The notes beneath the pieces are model-generated. The model ran no database searches, was not told the origin of the DNA, and worked only from the letters and a program-made list of their open reading frames with translations. This document shows, one piece after another, positions 1-8,416 of a DNA stretch of 64,000 bases. Both the position numbers and the translations under genes were made by a program. The stretch's first letter is position 1. Each line of letters begins with the position of its first letter. This DNA is from Kutzneria buriramensis (GTDB taxonomy: Bacteria; Actinomycetota; Actinomycetes; Mycobacteriales; Pseudonocardiaceae), in assembly GCF_043575855.1 (NCBI RefSeq), contig NZ_CP144375.1, positions 992,001 to 1,056,000 on the forward strand. Direction: 5' to 3'.

Positions 1-2
1 GG

Positions 3-332
3 GCACTGGCTCTGGTCATCACGGCGATCCCGACACTGTCCACAGCGGACTGGTCCACGGTTCGCACGTCCACTTGGGCCAATGTCGTCTTCCTCGCCGT
101 CGGGCCGACCGCGGTCGCCTACCTCTTCTATTACCGGGCGTTGCGCACGGTCAGCCCCGTCACCGCGACGATCACCATGTTCTCGGTGCCGGTCTTCGGC
201 ACCGTCTCGTCGGTGCTGTTCCTCGGCGAATCCTTCACCTTGGTCCAGGTCATCGGCGCGGTGATCACGATCGCCGGCGCCCTGCTCGCCGTCACCCGGG
301 CCAACCCCCGCGTGTCGCGCTCAGCGCGATAG
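3..332 (+). CDS. EamA/DMT-family transporter, C-terminal part (5' end outside window)
   Basis: The reading frame is open from the window edge to a TAG at 330-332 and encodes about 109 residues of a hydrophobic protein. It carries the typical end of the second EamA repeat: a segment reading AVAYLFYYRALRTVSP, then a helix with FSVPVFGTVSSVLFLGE, then a last helix (VIGAVITIAGALLAV). Proteins of this family export metabolites or amino acids through ten membrane helices; the substrate cannot be told here. The last ten or so codons lie inside the palindromic repeat at 305-422, so the natural C-terminus has probably been replaced by repeat sequence. Confidence 0.85.
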   Translation, partial: ALALVITAIPTLSTADWSTVRTSTWANVVFLAVGPTAVAYLFYYRALRTVSPVTATITMFSVPVFGTVSSVLFLGESFTLVQVIGAVITIAGALLAVTRANPRVSRSAR

Positions 333-422
333 CGAAATGCGGTTTCGGGCAGATTTGAGACTTGCGGCTCGTTTCTGCCTGAAACCGCATTTCGGTGTGT
401 CTGTGAGCGCGACTCGCGGGGG
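305..422. repeat. Palindromic repeat element, copy 1 (118 bp)
   Basis: The outer arms 305-322 (CCCCCGCGTGTCGCGCTC) and 405-422 (GAGCGCGACTCGCGGGGG) are inverted repeats with two mismatches. Inside them a second arm pair (AAATGCGGTTTC at 335-346 against GAAACCGCATTT further right, each followed by GGCAGA-type bases) makes a long imperfect hairpin. A second copy of identical length is at 26450-26567. The element begins within the 3' codons of the EamA gene. It looks like a non-autonomous repetitive extragenic palindrome or MITE; mobility is inferred. Confidence 0.8.
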
Positions 423-477
423 CAAGGAGCACCGGTTGGCGCATGGACAGCGGCCGGTCAGCCGATAGTGTCGAGGC

Positions 478-879
478 ATGACGTCTGTGATCACCAACCA
501 GACCGTTACGCCGCTGCTCACGGTGCCGACGCCGCAGTTCCCGCCGGGTTCGGACGTGATGGTGCGGCAGATCGAGCTGCCGCCGGGCGACCCCGGCCTC
601 GGCCCGCACCGGCACTCCGGACCGGTCTTCGGCTACGTGCTGGAGGGCGAGATCCTGTTCGAGCTGGAGGGCGAGGCCCCGTACAAACTGAGTGCCGGCG
701 ACGCGTTCTCAGAGCCCGGCGGCGACGTCATCCACTACCAGGCGGCCAACCTGCTGTCGGATCGGCGGAGCGTGTTCGTGGCGTTCATGGTGTGCGCGCC
801 CGGCGTCGACATGATCACCATGGTCGGCCCGGAGGAGCTGGCCGACAAGGCCGCGTCGCGGCTGCCCTACCAGGGCTGA
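478..879 (+). CDS. Cupin-domain protein (133 aa)
   Basis: A small single-cupin protein. The first cupin motif is visible as GPHRHSGPVFGYVLEGE, with two histidines and a glutamate that would bind a metal, followed by the GDAFSEPGG and VIHYQA region of motif 2. Such proteins act as dioxygenases, isomerases or ligand sensors, and nothing here decides between these. It starts at ATG 478, preceded by a weak GAGG. It stands 62 bp before the AraC-type gene with the same orientation, so it may be regulated by it or cotranscribed with it. Confidence 0.8.
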   Translation: MTSVITNQTVTPLLTVPTPQFPPGSDVMVRQIELPPGDPGLGPHRHSGPVFGYVLEGEILFELEGEAPYKLSAGDAFSEPGGDVIHYQAANLLSDRRSVFVAFMVCAPGVDMITMVGPEELADKAASRLPYQG

Positions 880-941
880 CAGACCCGCCAGGTTTGCCCG
901 TCCGGTCCGTCGCGCGGAGGTAACCGCTCTCCGCACGTAGT

Positions 942-1937
942 GTGGCGACGGTGGAAACCGCAGTCACACTGTCCACTTCCGACGTCGAGCACGGGGATGC
1001 CGCCGCGTACTGGCGGGACCTGATCTGCGCGACGTTCGTGGAGGTCGCGGTGCGGCCGGTCGACCGGGCGGGGTTCGCCGGCCTGGCCCGGCAGACCGAG
1101 GTGGCGGGAATGAGCTTCGTGCGGCTGACCTCGCACGCCCAGCAGGTCGCCCGCACGCCGGCGTACATCGCTCGCGAGCGGGAGCATCACCTGCTGGCGA
1201 ACATCCAGCTCAGCGGGCGCGGACGGCTGGTGCAGGACGACCGGCGGACAGTGCTGGAGCCGGGCTCGTTGACGTTCGTCGACAGCTCGAAACCGTACAA
1301 ATTGGACTTCGAGGGAGAATTCGAGCAGCTGGTCGTGCGAGTGCCGGTGTCGATGCTGCCCCGCCGCACGCTCACCGGCGCGACGGCGGTGGCGCTCGGC
1401 GGCGACGGGCCGGGCCGGCTGGTGACAGACTTCCTGCTGGGCCTGGATCGGACGGATCCGGTGGCGGCGCGGGAGCTGGCACCGCACGCGGTTGGCCTGC
1501 TGGACACGGCGCTGGGCTGGGCGGCCGGGCGGACCGACGGCCCGCAGCTCGCGATCACCCGCGAACGCGTGCGGCGGTTCATGCGCCGACACGCGTCCGA
1601 TCCAGGGCTGGACGCCGCGGCAGTGGCGGCGGCCTGCGGGATCTCGCGGCGCACGCTGTTCCGCGCCCTGGCCGACGACGAGCCGTTCACGTCGCTGCTA
1701 CGCCGATACCGGGTGGAACGGGCTCAGCAGATGTTGCTGTCCAACCCGCGCCGCTCCCTCGCCGCGGTCGCCGCCGAGTCGGGATTCGCCGGCACGACGC
1801 AGCTGCACCGCGCGTTCCAGCGGGTCACCGGCGACACTCCGGGCTGCTACCGCAGCAGTTCCCTGACCTTCGCCACGAACTGCGGCGGCGCCGGCGGCGT
1901 GGGCCCGGAGACGACCCTCGCCAGCCCCACGTCGTAA
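942..1937 (+). CDS. AraC-family transcriptional regulator (331 aa)
   Basis: The N-terminal 180 residues have the layout of the AraC-binding-like domain of actinobacterial activators (DVEHGDAAAYWRDLIC, then LSGRGRLVQDDRR and a PGSLTFVDSSKPY segment). The C-terminal 100 residues contain the double helix-turn-helix (AVAAACGISRRTLFRALADD and AVAAESGFAGTTQLHRAFQR). GTG 942 is the first start; GTG 951 is an alternative, and the only strong ribosome site (GGAGG near 916) is rather far from both. The last 30 residues are poorly conserved in type and are encoded opposite the end of the flavoprotein gene, a 91-bp tail-to-tail overlap. The target is unknown; the upstream cupin gene is the obvious candidate. 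Confidence 0.85.
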   Translation: MATVETAVTLSTSDVEHGDAAAYWRDLICATFVEVAVRPVDRAGFAGLARQTEVAGMSFVRLTSHAQQVARTPAYIAREREHHLLANIQLSGRGRLVQDDRRTVLEPGSLTFVDSSKPYKLDFEGEFEQLVVRVPVSMLPRRTLTGATAVALGGDGPGRLVTDFLLGLDRTDPVAARELAPHAVGLLDTALGWAAGRTDGPQLAITRERVRRFMRRHASDPGLDAAAVAAACGISRRTLFRALADDEPFTSLLRRYRVERAQQMLLSNPRRSLAAVAAESGFAGTTQLHRAFQRVTGDTPGCYRSSSLTFATNCGGAGGVGPETTLASPTS

Positions 1938-2410
1938 CGCGGCCCCACGCCGGGATCGATCACCTCGTGCCCGTCCGACCGGAGCTGGGCGACGTTGCGC
2001 TGGACGGCCGGTTTGGCCCACATCTGCGCCGACATCACCGGGAAGAACGCGACCGGGGAGGCGCTTTCCAGCACCGTCGTGGCGACGAGGTTCGGCGCCG
2101 CGCCGGTGGCCGCGGCCGCCAGCAGGTTCGCGGTGGCCGGCAGCACCACGTACAGATCGTGGTCCTCGGCCAGGGTGACGTGGTTGTCCCGGGCCCAGGT
2201 CCGGGGATCGTCGCCGGTGACGACCTGGTCGGCGAACAGGCCCATGGTGGACGCCGGCAGGAACGTCGTGGCGGTGTGTGTCATGAGAACTGTGACGGTG
2301 CCGGTGAACTCCGCCCGCAGCGCGGACAGGAACACGGGCAGGAGGGCGACGGCGCCGGAGCCGCCGGCTCCGATGAGCAGGCGGCCGCCGAACGTCGGAT
2401 TGTCGGACAT
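1847..2410 (-). CDS. HFCD-family flavoprotein (187 aa)
   Basis: This belongs to the homo-oligomeric flavin-containing cysteine decarboxylase family (phosphopantothenoylcysteine decarboxylase, EpiD, UbiX-like). The FMN-binding start is seen as LLIGAGGSGAVALLPVF. A degenerate form of the PASANT motif reads LPATANLLAAAATGAAPNLV, and FFPVMSAQMW stands for the PAMNxxMW segment. The N-terminal partner synthetase domain of Dfp is absent. ATG 2410 (MSDNPTF) is chosen because the family begins just before the Rossmann strand. No peptide precursor or lanthipeptide enzyme is nearby, so a LanD-like role is unsupported. The 3' end overlaps the convergent AraC gene. Confidence 0.75.
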   Translation of the reverse strand: MSDNPTFGGRLLIGAGGSGAVALLPVFLSALRAEFTGTVTVLMTHTATTFLPASTMGLFADQVVTGDDPRTWARDNHVTLAEDHDLYVVLPATANLLAAAATGAAPNLVATTVLESASPVAFFPVMSAQMWAKPAVQRNVAQLRSDGHEVIDPGVGPRYDVGLARVVSGPTPPAPPQFVAKVRELLR

Positions 2411-2558
2411 CGATCTTCCCGGAGGTCGTGGCTGGTGGTACGACGCCATCCTCGGCCGGGCGCCGCGGCACCGAGTGACGATTCGTGCCGGGGCGAGCAA
2501 CAGTCCGCGCCACCGACACAGTTCGCCGACGGCCGTCGCTGGGCTGTACCATGACGCG

Positions 2559-3365
2559 ATGAGGGCCCGGTCACTGGTGTTCGACCTGTTCGGCGACTAC
2601 CTGCGCTATCGGGGCGGCGCGGTGCGGCTCCGCGCCCTGGTGGCGCTGATGGAGTGTTTCGCGGTGCCGGAGGCGACGACCAGGGTCGCGGTGACCCGGC
2701 TGCGCAAGGAGGGCTGGCTCGACGCCGAACGGCAGGGCCGCGAGACCGTCTACTCGCTGACCGAGGCCGCCTGGGAGATGCTCGACGAGGGCCGCGAGCG
2801 GATCTTCGGCCGGGTCACCGAGCCGTGGGACGGCATGTGGCACATGGTGATCTACCAGGTGGCGGAGACCAGCCGCGGCACCCGCGAGCAACTGCGCAAG
2901 CAGCTGGCCTGGCGGGGCTTCGGCCCGCTGTCGCCGGGCGTCTGGCTGAGCCCGCACGACCGCAGCGAACAGGTGCGGTCGGCGTTCGCGGACGATCCGG
3001 CGGTCACCATCGACGTGTTCTCGTCCCGCTCGGCGGGACAGGCGGCGGACCGGGACATCGCCGCCCGGGCCTGGGACCTGCCCGGACTCGACGGCGAGTA
3101 CGCCGAGCTGCTGCTGACCTACGAGCCGCGGCTGGCCGCCTACCGGGCCGGCGAACTGCACGGCGCCGCGGCCCTCGTCGAACGCATGACGCTGGTGCAC
3201 GATTATCGGCAGATCCCGTTCCGCGATCCCGACCTGCCGTACGAACTGCTGCCGGCCGACTGGGTCGGCCGCGAGGCGCACGAGGTGTTCCTGGAGGCGC
3301 ACAGCCTGCTCCGACGCCCGGCGGAGGCCTGCGTCGACGCCCTGCTGGCCAGCCAGGAACAATAA
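2559..3365 (+). CDS. paaX: PaaX-family transcriptional repressor (268 aa)
   Basis: The protein has the three PaaX parts. The N-terminal winged helix is SLVFDLFGDYLRYRGGAVRL followed by ATTRVAVTRLRKEGWL. The central domain contains WDGMWHMVIYQV and GFGPLSPGVWLSPHD. The C-terminal domain ends with YRQIPFRDPDLPYELLPADW. PaaX represses phenylacetate catabolism and is released by phenylacetyl-CoA. No paa gene adjoins it here; it precedes the salicylate genes by 68 bp, so it may sense a CoA thioester such as salicylyl-CoA (inference). A complete paaABCDE set lies about 40 kb away. The start is the first ATG before the conserved N-terminus. Confidence 0.85.
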   Translation: MRARSLVFDLFGDYLRYRGGAVRLRALVALMECFAVPEATTRVAVTRLRKEGWLDAERQGRETVYSLTEAAWEMLDEGRERIFGRVTEPWDGMWHMVIYQVAETSRGTREQLRKQLAWRGFGPLSPGVWLSPHDRSEQVRSAFADDPAVTIDVFSSRSAGQAADRDIAARAWDLPGLDGEYAELLLTYEPRLAAYRAGELHGAAALVERMTLVHDYRQIPFRDPDLPYELLPADWVGREAHEVFLEAHSLLRRPAEACVDALLASQEQ

Positions 3366-3433
3366 CGAATTCTGGACGGCCGTCGCGAGAGCGTTGTACT
3401 TTCGACAGTGTTCCGCCGAACTGAGGAGCGTCG

Positions 3434-4963
3434 ATGCGTATCGCTGTCGCGGGCGGTGGGCCCGGTGGACTGTTCTTCGCCACGCTGATCCGGCGCGCCG
3501 ATCCGTCGATCGAGGTCACCGTCTTCGAGCGCAACCGGGCCGACGACACCTTCGGCTTCGGCGTGGTCTTCTCCGACCGGACGCTGGAGGCCATCCACGC
3601 GGCGGACCCGGTGGTGCGCGAGGCGCTGGCCGAGCACGGCCGGCACTGGGACACCATCGAGGTCCGGCTCAAGGGTGAGCGCATCCGCTGCGGCGGCAAC
3701 GGCATGGCGGCCATCGTCCGCCGCACCCTGCTCGGCCTGCTCCAGCAACGAGCCCGCGAGGCCGGCGCGCAGCTGCGGTTCGCCCACGAGGTGAGCCTGG
3801 CCGACCTGGCCGGGTACGACCTGGTCGTCGCCGCCGACGGCGCCGGCTCCCGGATCCGCGAGCAGCTGGCCGCCGGCCTGGACACCGGCGTCGACACGGC
3901 CACCGCGAAGTTCATCTGGTTCGGCACCGACCACGTCTTCGACGGGCTGACCTTCGTGCACGAGCGCGGCCCGGACGGGGTGTTCGCGGTGCACGCGTAC
4001 CCGATCTCCGACCAGATGTCGACGTTCATCGTGGAGACCGACGAGGAGTCCTGGCGGCGGGCCGGCCTCGACGAGTTCGACACCGGCCGCCCGCCCGGCG
4101 AGAGCGACCTGATCAGCAAGGCCTACCTGGAGAAGCTGTTCGCCGAGCAGATCGACGGGCGGCGGCTGCTGGTCAACAACTCGCGGTGGGGCAACTTCCG
4201 CACCCGCCGGACCCGCCGCTGGCACACCCTGGAGCCGGTACCGGTCGCGTTCCTCGGCGACGCGGTGCACACCGCGCACTTCTCGGTGGGTTCGGGCACG
4301 AAGATGGCCATGGAGGACGCCGTCGCGCTCGCCAATGCCCTTGCCGCCACCGGAGACCTGCCTCAGGCACTGGCCGCGTACGAGGCCGCCGCGCAGCCGT
4401 CGGTGCAGAAGATCCAGCAGTCGGCGCGGCCGAGCCTGGCGTGGTGGGAGCACTTCGGCCGGTACCACACCGAGTTCGAGCCGTGGCAGTTCGCGTACCA
4501 CTTCCTGTCGCGCAGCATCACCGACTCACGACTGTCCAAACGGGACTTGGAGTTCGTGGTGTCGACCCACCGGGCGTGGGAGAGCCGGCACGGCGCGCCG
4601 CCGCTGGACACGCCGTTCGAGCATCGCGGCTGGCGCTCGCCGAACCGACTCGTCCGGCTGGCCGACCTCGACCTGCCGCTGGTTTCGACGCCGCTCCCAA
4701 CGCCTTGGGGCGCAAGCATTGCCGCGCCGGACACCGAGGCCGGGCTCCTCCGCTGCTTCGAGACGTTGGCCGAGCTCGCCGCCGCCGAGCCGGTGCTCGT
4801 CGCCGTGCACGGCGGCACGCCGCTGACCCGGACCCTGTTGTGCGAACAGGCCCGGCTGCACGAACACGTGCCGGCGCTGCTCGTCATGCCCGACGCCGAT
4901 CGCGACCGCGCGGTCACCACCATCCTGTCCGGCCGGGCGGATCTCGTCGGGGTGCCGGCATGA
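3434..4963 (+). CDS. sdgC: Salicylyl-CoA 5-hydroxylase-like FAD monooxygenase (509 aa)
   Basis: This is a group A flavin monooxygenase. It has the N-terminal dinucleotide site (AVAGGGPGGLFF), the VVAADGAGSRIR segment and the second FAD motif AFLGDAVHTAHFSVGSGTK near residue 275. The closest recognisable relatives are SdgC and the N-terminal half of anthraniloyl-CoA monooxygenase, which hydroxylate aryl-CoA thioesters using NADH and O2. The next gene is an aryl-AMP/CoA ligase overlapping by four bases, and gentisate dioxygenase follows, so 5-hydroxylation of salicylyl-CoA to gentisyl-CoA is the best reading. A GAGGAG site lies ten bases before ATG 3434. The C-terminal 130 residues extend past the monooxygenase core. 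Confidence 0.85.
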   Translation: MRIAVAGGGPGGLFFATLIRRADPSIEVTVFERNRADDTFGFGVVFSDRTLEAIHAADPVVREALAEHGRHWDTIEVRLKGERIRCGGNGMAAIVRRTLLGLLQQRAREAGAQLRFAHEVSLADLAGYDLVVAADGAGSRIREQLAAGLDTGVDTATAKFIWFGTDHVFDGLTFVHERGPDGVFAVHAYPISDQMSTFIVETDEESWRRAGLDEFDTGRPPGESDLISKAYLEKLFAEQIDGRRLLVNNSRWGNFRTRRTRRWHTLEPVPVAFLGDAVHTAHFSVGSGTKMAMEDAVALANALAATGDLPQALAAYEAAAQPSVQKIQQSARPSLAWWEHFGRYHTEFEPWQFAYHFLSRSITDSRLSKRDLEFVVSTHRAWESRHGAPPLDTPFEHRGWRSPNRLVRLADLDLPLVSTPLPTPWGASIAAPDTEAGLLRCFETLAELAAAEPVLVAVHGGTPLTRTLLCEQARLHEHVPALLVMPDADRDRAVTTILSGRADLVGVPA

Positions 4964-6594
4964 TCGACCACACCGTGCCCTGGCCGGAGGACGTCGCCCG
5001 CGAGTACGTCGCCGCCGGCTACTGGGCGGGCGTCCCGCTCGGCACCCTGCTGCGGCAGGCGGCCGCCCTCCACCCGGAAGCACCGGCGCTGATCGACCCG
5101 GTGGCCGGTATCCGGTTCACGCACGCCGAGCTCGCCGACCGTGCCGACGCCTGCGGCGAACGGCTGCTCGACCTCGGTCTCCGGCCTGGTGACCGGATCG
5201 TCGTGCAACTGGGCAACGGCTGGGAATTCGTCGTGCTGACGATGGCCTGCCTGCGTACGGGCATCGTGCCGGTGATGGCGCTGCCCGCGCATCGCCGGGC
5301 GGAACTGTCCTACCTGGCGCGGCATTCCGAGGCCACCGCGATCGCCGTGCCCGACCGGCTGCGGGACTTCGACCACCAGCGGCTCGCTCACGAGCTGGCC
5401 GCCGACGTGCCGGGGCCGTGGCGGGTGTTGGTAGCCGGCGAGGCGGAACCCGGCAGCGTCGACCTGCGGGCGCTGTGCGCGCCGGGGGCCTCGGCCGGAC
5501 GGCTGGGCGGGCTGGCGATCGACAGCCGCGACGTCGCGGTGTTCCTGCTTTCCGGCGGCACCACCGGTTTGCCGAAGTTGATCGCCCGCACGCACGACGA
5601 CTACGCCTACAACGCCCGTGCCAGCGCGGAGGTCGCCGGCGTGGACGCGGACACGGTGTACCTGATCGGTCTGCCGGCGGGGCACAACTTCCCGCTCGCC
5701 TGCCCCGGCATCCTCGGCACCCTGCTGGCCGGCGGCCGCGTCGTCACGCTGCCGTCACCGGAGCCGGTCCGCGCGTTCGAGACGATCGCCGCCGAGGGCG
5801 TCACCCACACCGCCCTCGTGCCCGCGGTCGCCGGCCGCTGGCTCGATCACGCCCACCAGCACGGCAACGCCCAGCTCACCACCCTGCGCGTGCTCGAGGT
5901 CGGCGGCGCACGGCTGGCCGACCAGCTCGCGGCCCGGATCACCGACACCCTCGGCGCCACCCTGCAACAGGTGTTCGGCATGGCCGAGGGGCTGCTCAAC
6001 TTCACCCGTCTCGACGACCCCGCCGAGATCATCCACACCACGCAGGGCCGGCCGGTGAGCCCGGCCGACGAGGTGCGGCTGGTCGACGAGTTCGACCGGG
6101 ACGTCCCCGACGGCGAGCCGGGATCGCTGCTCACCCGCGGCCCGTACACGCCGCGCGGCTACTACAGGGCCCCGGAGCACAACGCCAAGGCCTTCACCGC
6201 GGACGGCTGGTACCGCTCCGGCGACATCTGCCGCCGTACCCCGGGCGGGTATCTCATCGTCGAGGGCCGGGACAAGGACATGATCAACCGGGGCGGTGAG
6301 AAGATCTCCGCCGAGGAGGTGGAGAACCTCGTCTACCAACTGCCGTCGGTCGCGCAGGTCGCCGCGGTCGCCATGCCCGACCCCGACCTCGGCGAACGGG
6401 TCTGCGTCTACGTCGTGCCGCGTCCCGGCGCGACGGTGACGCTGACGCAGATCCAGGAGTCCATGGAGCACGCGGGGGTGGCGCGGTTCAAACGGCCCGA
6501 ACACCTCGTGCTGGTGGCGGAACTGCTCACCACCAAGGTCGGCAAGATCGACAAGAAGGCGCTGCGGGCGGACATCGCCGCCCGGCTGGGCTAG
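4960..6594 (+). CDS. sdgA: Salicylyl-AMP/CoA ligase (544 aa)
   Basis: An adenylate-forming enzyme of the 2,3-dihydroxybenzoate-AMP ligase (DhbE/EntE) type. It has the P-loop SGGTTGLPKLIARTH, the QVFGMAEGLLNFTRL segment typical of aryl acid ligases, the hinge motif GRDKDMINRGGEKISAEEVE, and the terminal catalytic lysine in TTKVGKIDKK. SdgA of Streptomyces sp. WA46 resembles an AMP ligase yet makes salicylyl-CoA, which supplies the substrate for the hydroxylase. The ATG overlaps the hydroxylase stop (ATGA), indicating coupled translation. The stop overlaps the convergent IclR gene by four bases. A siderophore role is less likely because no carrier or NRPS is near. Confidence 0.87.
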   Translation: MIDHTVPWPEDVAREYVAAGYWAGVPLGTLLRQAAALHPEAPALIDPVAGIRFTHAELADRADACGERLLDLGLRPGDRIVVQLGNGWEFVVLTMACLRTGIVPVMALPAHRRAELSYLARHSEATAIAVPDRLRDFDHQRLAHELAADVPGPWRVLVAGEAEPGSVDLRALCAPGASAGRLGGLAIDSRDVAVFLLSGGTTGLPKLIARTHDDYAYNARASAEVAGVDADTVYLIGLPAGHNFPLACPGILGTLLAGGRVVTLPSPEPVRAFETIAAEGVTHTALVPAVAGRWLDHAHQHGNAQLTTLRVLEVGGARLADQLAARITDTLGATLQQVFGMAEGLLNFTRLDDPAEIIHTTQGRPVSPADEVRLVDEFDRDVPDGEPGSLLTRGPYTPRGYYRAPEHNAKAFTADGWYRSGDICRRTPGGYLIVEGRDKDMINRGGEKISAEEVENLVYQLPSVAQVAAVAMPDPDLGERVCVYVVPRPGATVTLTQIQESMEHAGVARFKRPEHLVLVAELLTTKVGKIDKKALRADIAARLG

Positions 6595-7310
6595 CCCAGA
6601 TCGTCGGCGATGCCCTTGGTGGCAATGGAAAGCGCGGTGACCCAGTCCGCGAGGGCGGAGCGGTCGAAGCGGATCGCCGGCATGGCGATGGCCAGCGCGG
6701 CCACCGGCACGCCGTTCGCGTCGACGACCGCCCGGCCGATCGCCGTGAGGCCGGCCTCGGTCTGCTGGTCGTTGACGGCATACCCGCGCCGGCGCACCAC
6801 CGCGAGGTCGCGACGCAGCCGGTCGAGATCGGCCTGCGGGTAGCGCGCGGCGACCTCGCGGGGCGGCAAGGCGGCGAGCATGGCTCGGCCGCCGGAGCTG
6901 TCCTCGGCCGGCAGCGTCCGTCCGACCCGGTCGCCGACGCGAAGCACCCGCGCGGATTCCACCGTGGCGACGATCCGGGCCTCGGCGCCGACCAGCACCG
7001 TCAGGTTGATCGTCTCGCCGGTGGCCTCGCGCAGCCTTTCCATGTGCGGCAACGCGACCCGGTGCAGCGGCGCGACCGGGGCGGTTTCCGCCGGACGGAG
7101 CACTGCGCCGGGCCGGTAGCGGCGGTCCTCGTCCTGCACGGCGAAATCCCGGTACACCAACATGGTCAGCAGGCGATGCGCGGTGGACACCGACACTCCC
7201 AGCCGTTCGGCGGCATCGGTGACCCGCAACACGCCCTCCTGCTGCAACAACGCGGCGAGTTGCAGGGCGTGATCGACCGAGGCGATGGAGTACGGCGGCT
7301 TGTTCCTCAC
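6591..7310 (-). CDS. IclR-family regulator (239 aa)
   Basis: The N-terminal winged helix (SIASVDHALQLAALLQ, then LGVSVSTAHRLLTMLV) is followed by the IclR effector domain (LRVGDRVGRTLPAEDSSGGRAML and RRRGYAVNDQQTEAGLTAIG). IclR proteins of this sort control aromatic ring-cleavage genes. It lies between the two halves of the salicylate cluster and is divergent from the gentisate dioxygenase gene, so it is the likely local regulator. I prefer GTG 7310 (VRNKPPYS), with GGGATAGGG about ten bases upstream, to GTG 7331, which would add seven residues. Confidence 0.85.
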   Translation of the reverse strand: MRNKPPYSIASVDHALQLAALLQQEGVLRVTDAAERLGVSVSTAHRLLTMLVYRDFAVQDEDRRYRPGAVLRPAETAPVAPLHRVALPHMERLREATGETINLTVLVGAEARIVATVESARVLRVGDRVGRTLPAEDSSGGRAMLAALPPREVAARYPQADLDRLRRDLAVVRRRGYAVNDQQTEAGLTAIGRAVVDANGVPVAALAIAMPAIRFDRSALADWVTALSIATKGIADDLG

Positions 7311-7357
7311 AGCAGAAAACCCTATCCCCACGGGAGGAAAATCAGCACCATGAAGTC

Positions 7358-8416
7358 ATGACGACGCTCGAGACGGACCTGGCCGACCTGTATCGCGGCT
7401 TCGCGTCGGAGCGTCTCATTCCACTGTGGACGGAGATCGGCGACCTGATGCCGCCCGAACCCCGTTCCCGGGCGCAACCGCACCTGTGGCGGTGGCAGAC
7501 GCTGCTGCCGCTGGCCGAGCGGGCCGGCGAGCTGGTGCCGGTCGGCCGCGGCGGCGAGCGCCGGGCGATCGCGCTGGCCAATCCCGGCCTCGACGGCGCA
7601 CCGTTCGCCACGCCGACGCTGTGGGCGGCGATCCAGTACCTCAACCCGCGCGAGGACGCGCCGGTGCACCGCCACACCCAGAACGCGTTCCGGTTCGTCG
7701 TCGAGGGCGAGGGCGTGTGGACGGTGGTGGACGGCGACCCGGTGGCCATGCGGCGCGGCGACTTCCTGCCGCAGGCCGGCTGGCACTGGCACGGCCACCA
7801 CAACGTCTCCGACCGCCCGATGGCGTGGATCGACGGCCTGGACATCCCGTTCCAGCACTTCGCGGGCGCCACGTTCTTCGAGACCGGCCCGGCCGAGGTC
7901 GACACCCGCGAGGCGCCGGACCGGTCCCGTTCCGAGCGGCTGTGGGGCCACCCGGGGCTCCGGCCGCTGACGCACCTCTCCCCCACGCCCGCCACGCCGC
8001 TGCTGGCATATCGTTGGGAACACACCGATCGCGCGCTGGCTGACCAGCTGGCGCTGGAGGCCGAGGGCGTCAAGGCCACCGTCGAGCCGGGGCATGCCGC
8101 CGTCCGCTACGCCAACCCGACCACCGGCGACGACGTGCTGCCGACCATCCGCACCGAGTTCCACCGCCTCGCTCCGGACACCGCCACCGCGAGCCGCCGG
8201 GAAGCGGGATCGTCGGTGTACCAGGTGTTCGACGGCGCCGGGGCGATCACCGTCGCAGACCGGCGCTGGACGGTCGAGCGCGGCGACCTGTTCGTCGTGC
8301 CGTCCTGGCAGCCGCTGACCATGGCCACCGACCGCGGCCTGGACCTGTTCCGCTTCAGCGACGCCCCGATCCTCGAACGCCTGAACCTGCACCGCACCCG
8401 GGAGGACCAGCCGTGA
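7358..8416 (+). CDS. sdgD: Gentisate 1,2-dioxygenase (352 aa)
   Basis: A bicupin ring-cleavage enzyme that opens gentisate between C1 and C2 to give maleylpyruvate. The iron ligands of the first cupin are visible: His104 and His106 in APVHRHTQNAFRF, and His145 in GWHWHGHHN. The second cupin (VYQVFDGAGAITVADRRW) is degenerate, as usual for the family, and the length matches. The ribosome site GGGAGGA at 7332-7338 is too far from ATG 7358 but fits ATG 7350, which opens a three-codon reading frame ending in TGA over the dioxygenase start. Translation may therefore be coupled to a mini-ORF. The 3' end overlaps the next gene by four bases. Confidence 0.93.
   Translation: MTTLETDLADLYRGFASERLIPLWTEIGDLMPPEPRSRAQPHLWRWQTLLPLAERAGELVPVGRGGERRAIALANPGLDGAPFATPTLWAAIQYLNPREDAPVHRHTQNAFRFVVEGEGVWTVVDGDPVAMRRGDFLPQAGWHWHGHHNVSDRPMAWIDGLDIPFQHFAGATFFETGPAEVDTREAPDRSRSERLWGHPGLRPLTHLSPTPATPLLAYRWEHTDRALADQLALEAEGVKATVEPGHAAVRYANPTTGDDVLPTIRTEFHRLAPDTATASRREAGSSVYQVFDGAGAITVADRRWTVERGDLFVVPSWQPLTMATDRGLDLFRFSDAPILERLNLHRTREDQP

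Noticed and set aside
1847..2410. Lanthipeptide decarboxylase (LanD) system
   Set aside because: No precursor peptide, LanB/C/M or LanKC gene within reach; only the flavoprotein fold supports it.
4960..6594. The aryl-AMP ligase as part of a siderophore pathway
   Set aside because: No isochorismate synthase, aryl carrier or NRPS is near, while CoA hydroxylase and gentisate genes overlap or adjoin it.
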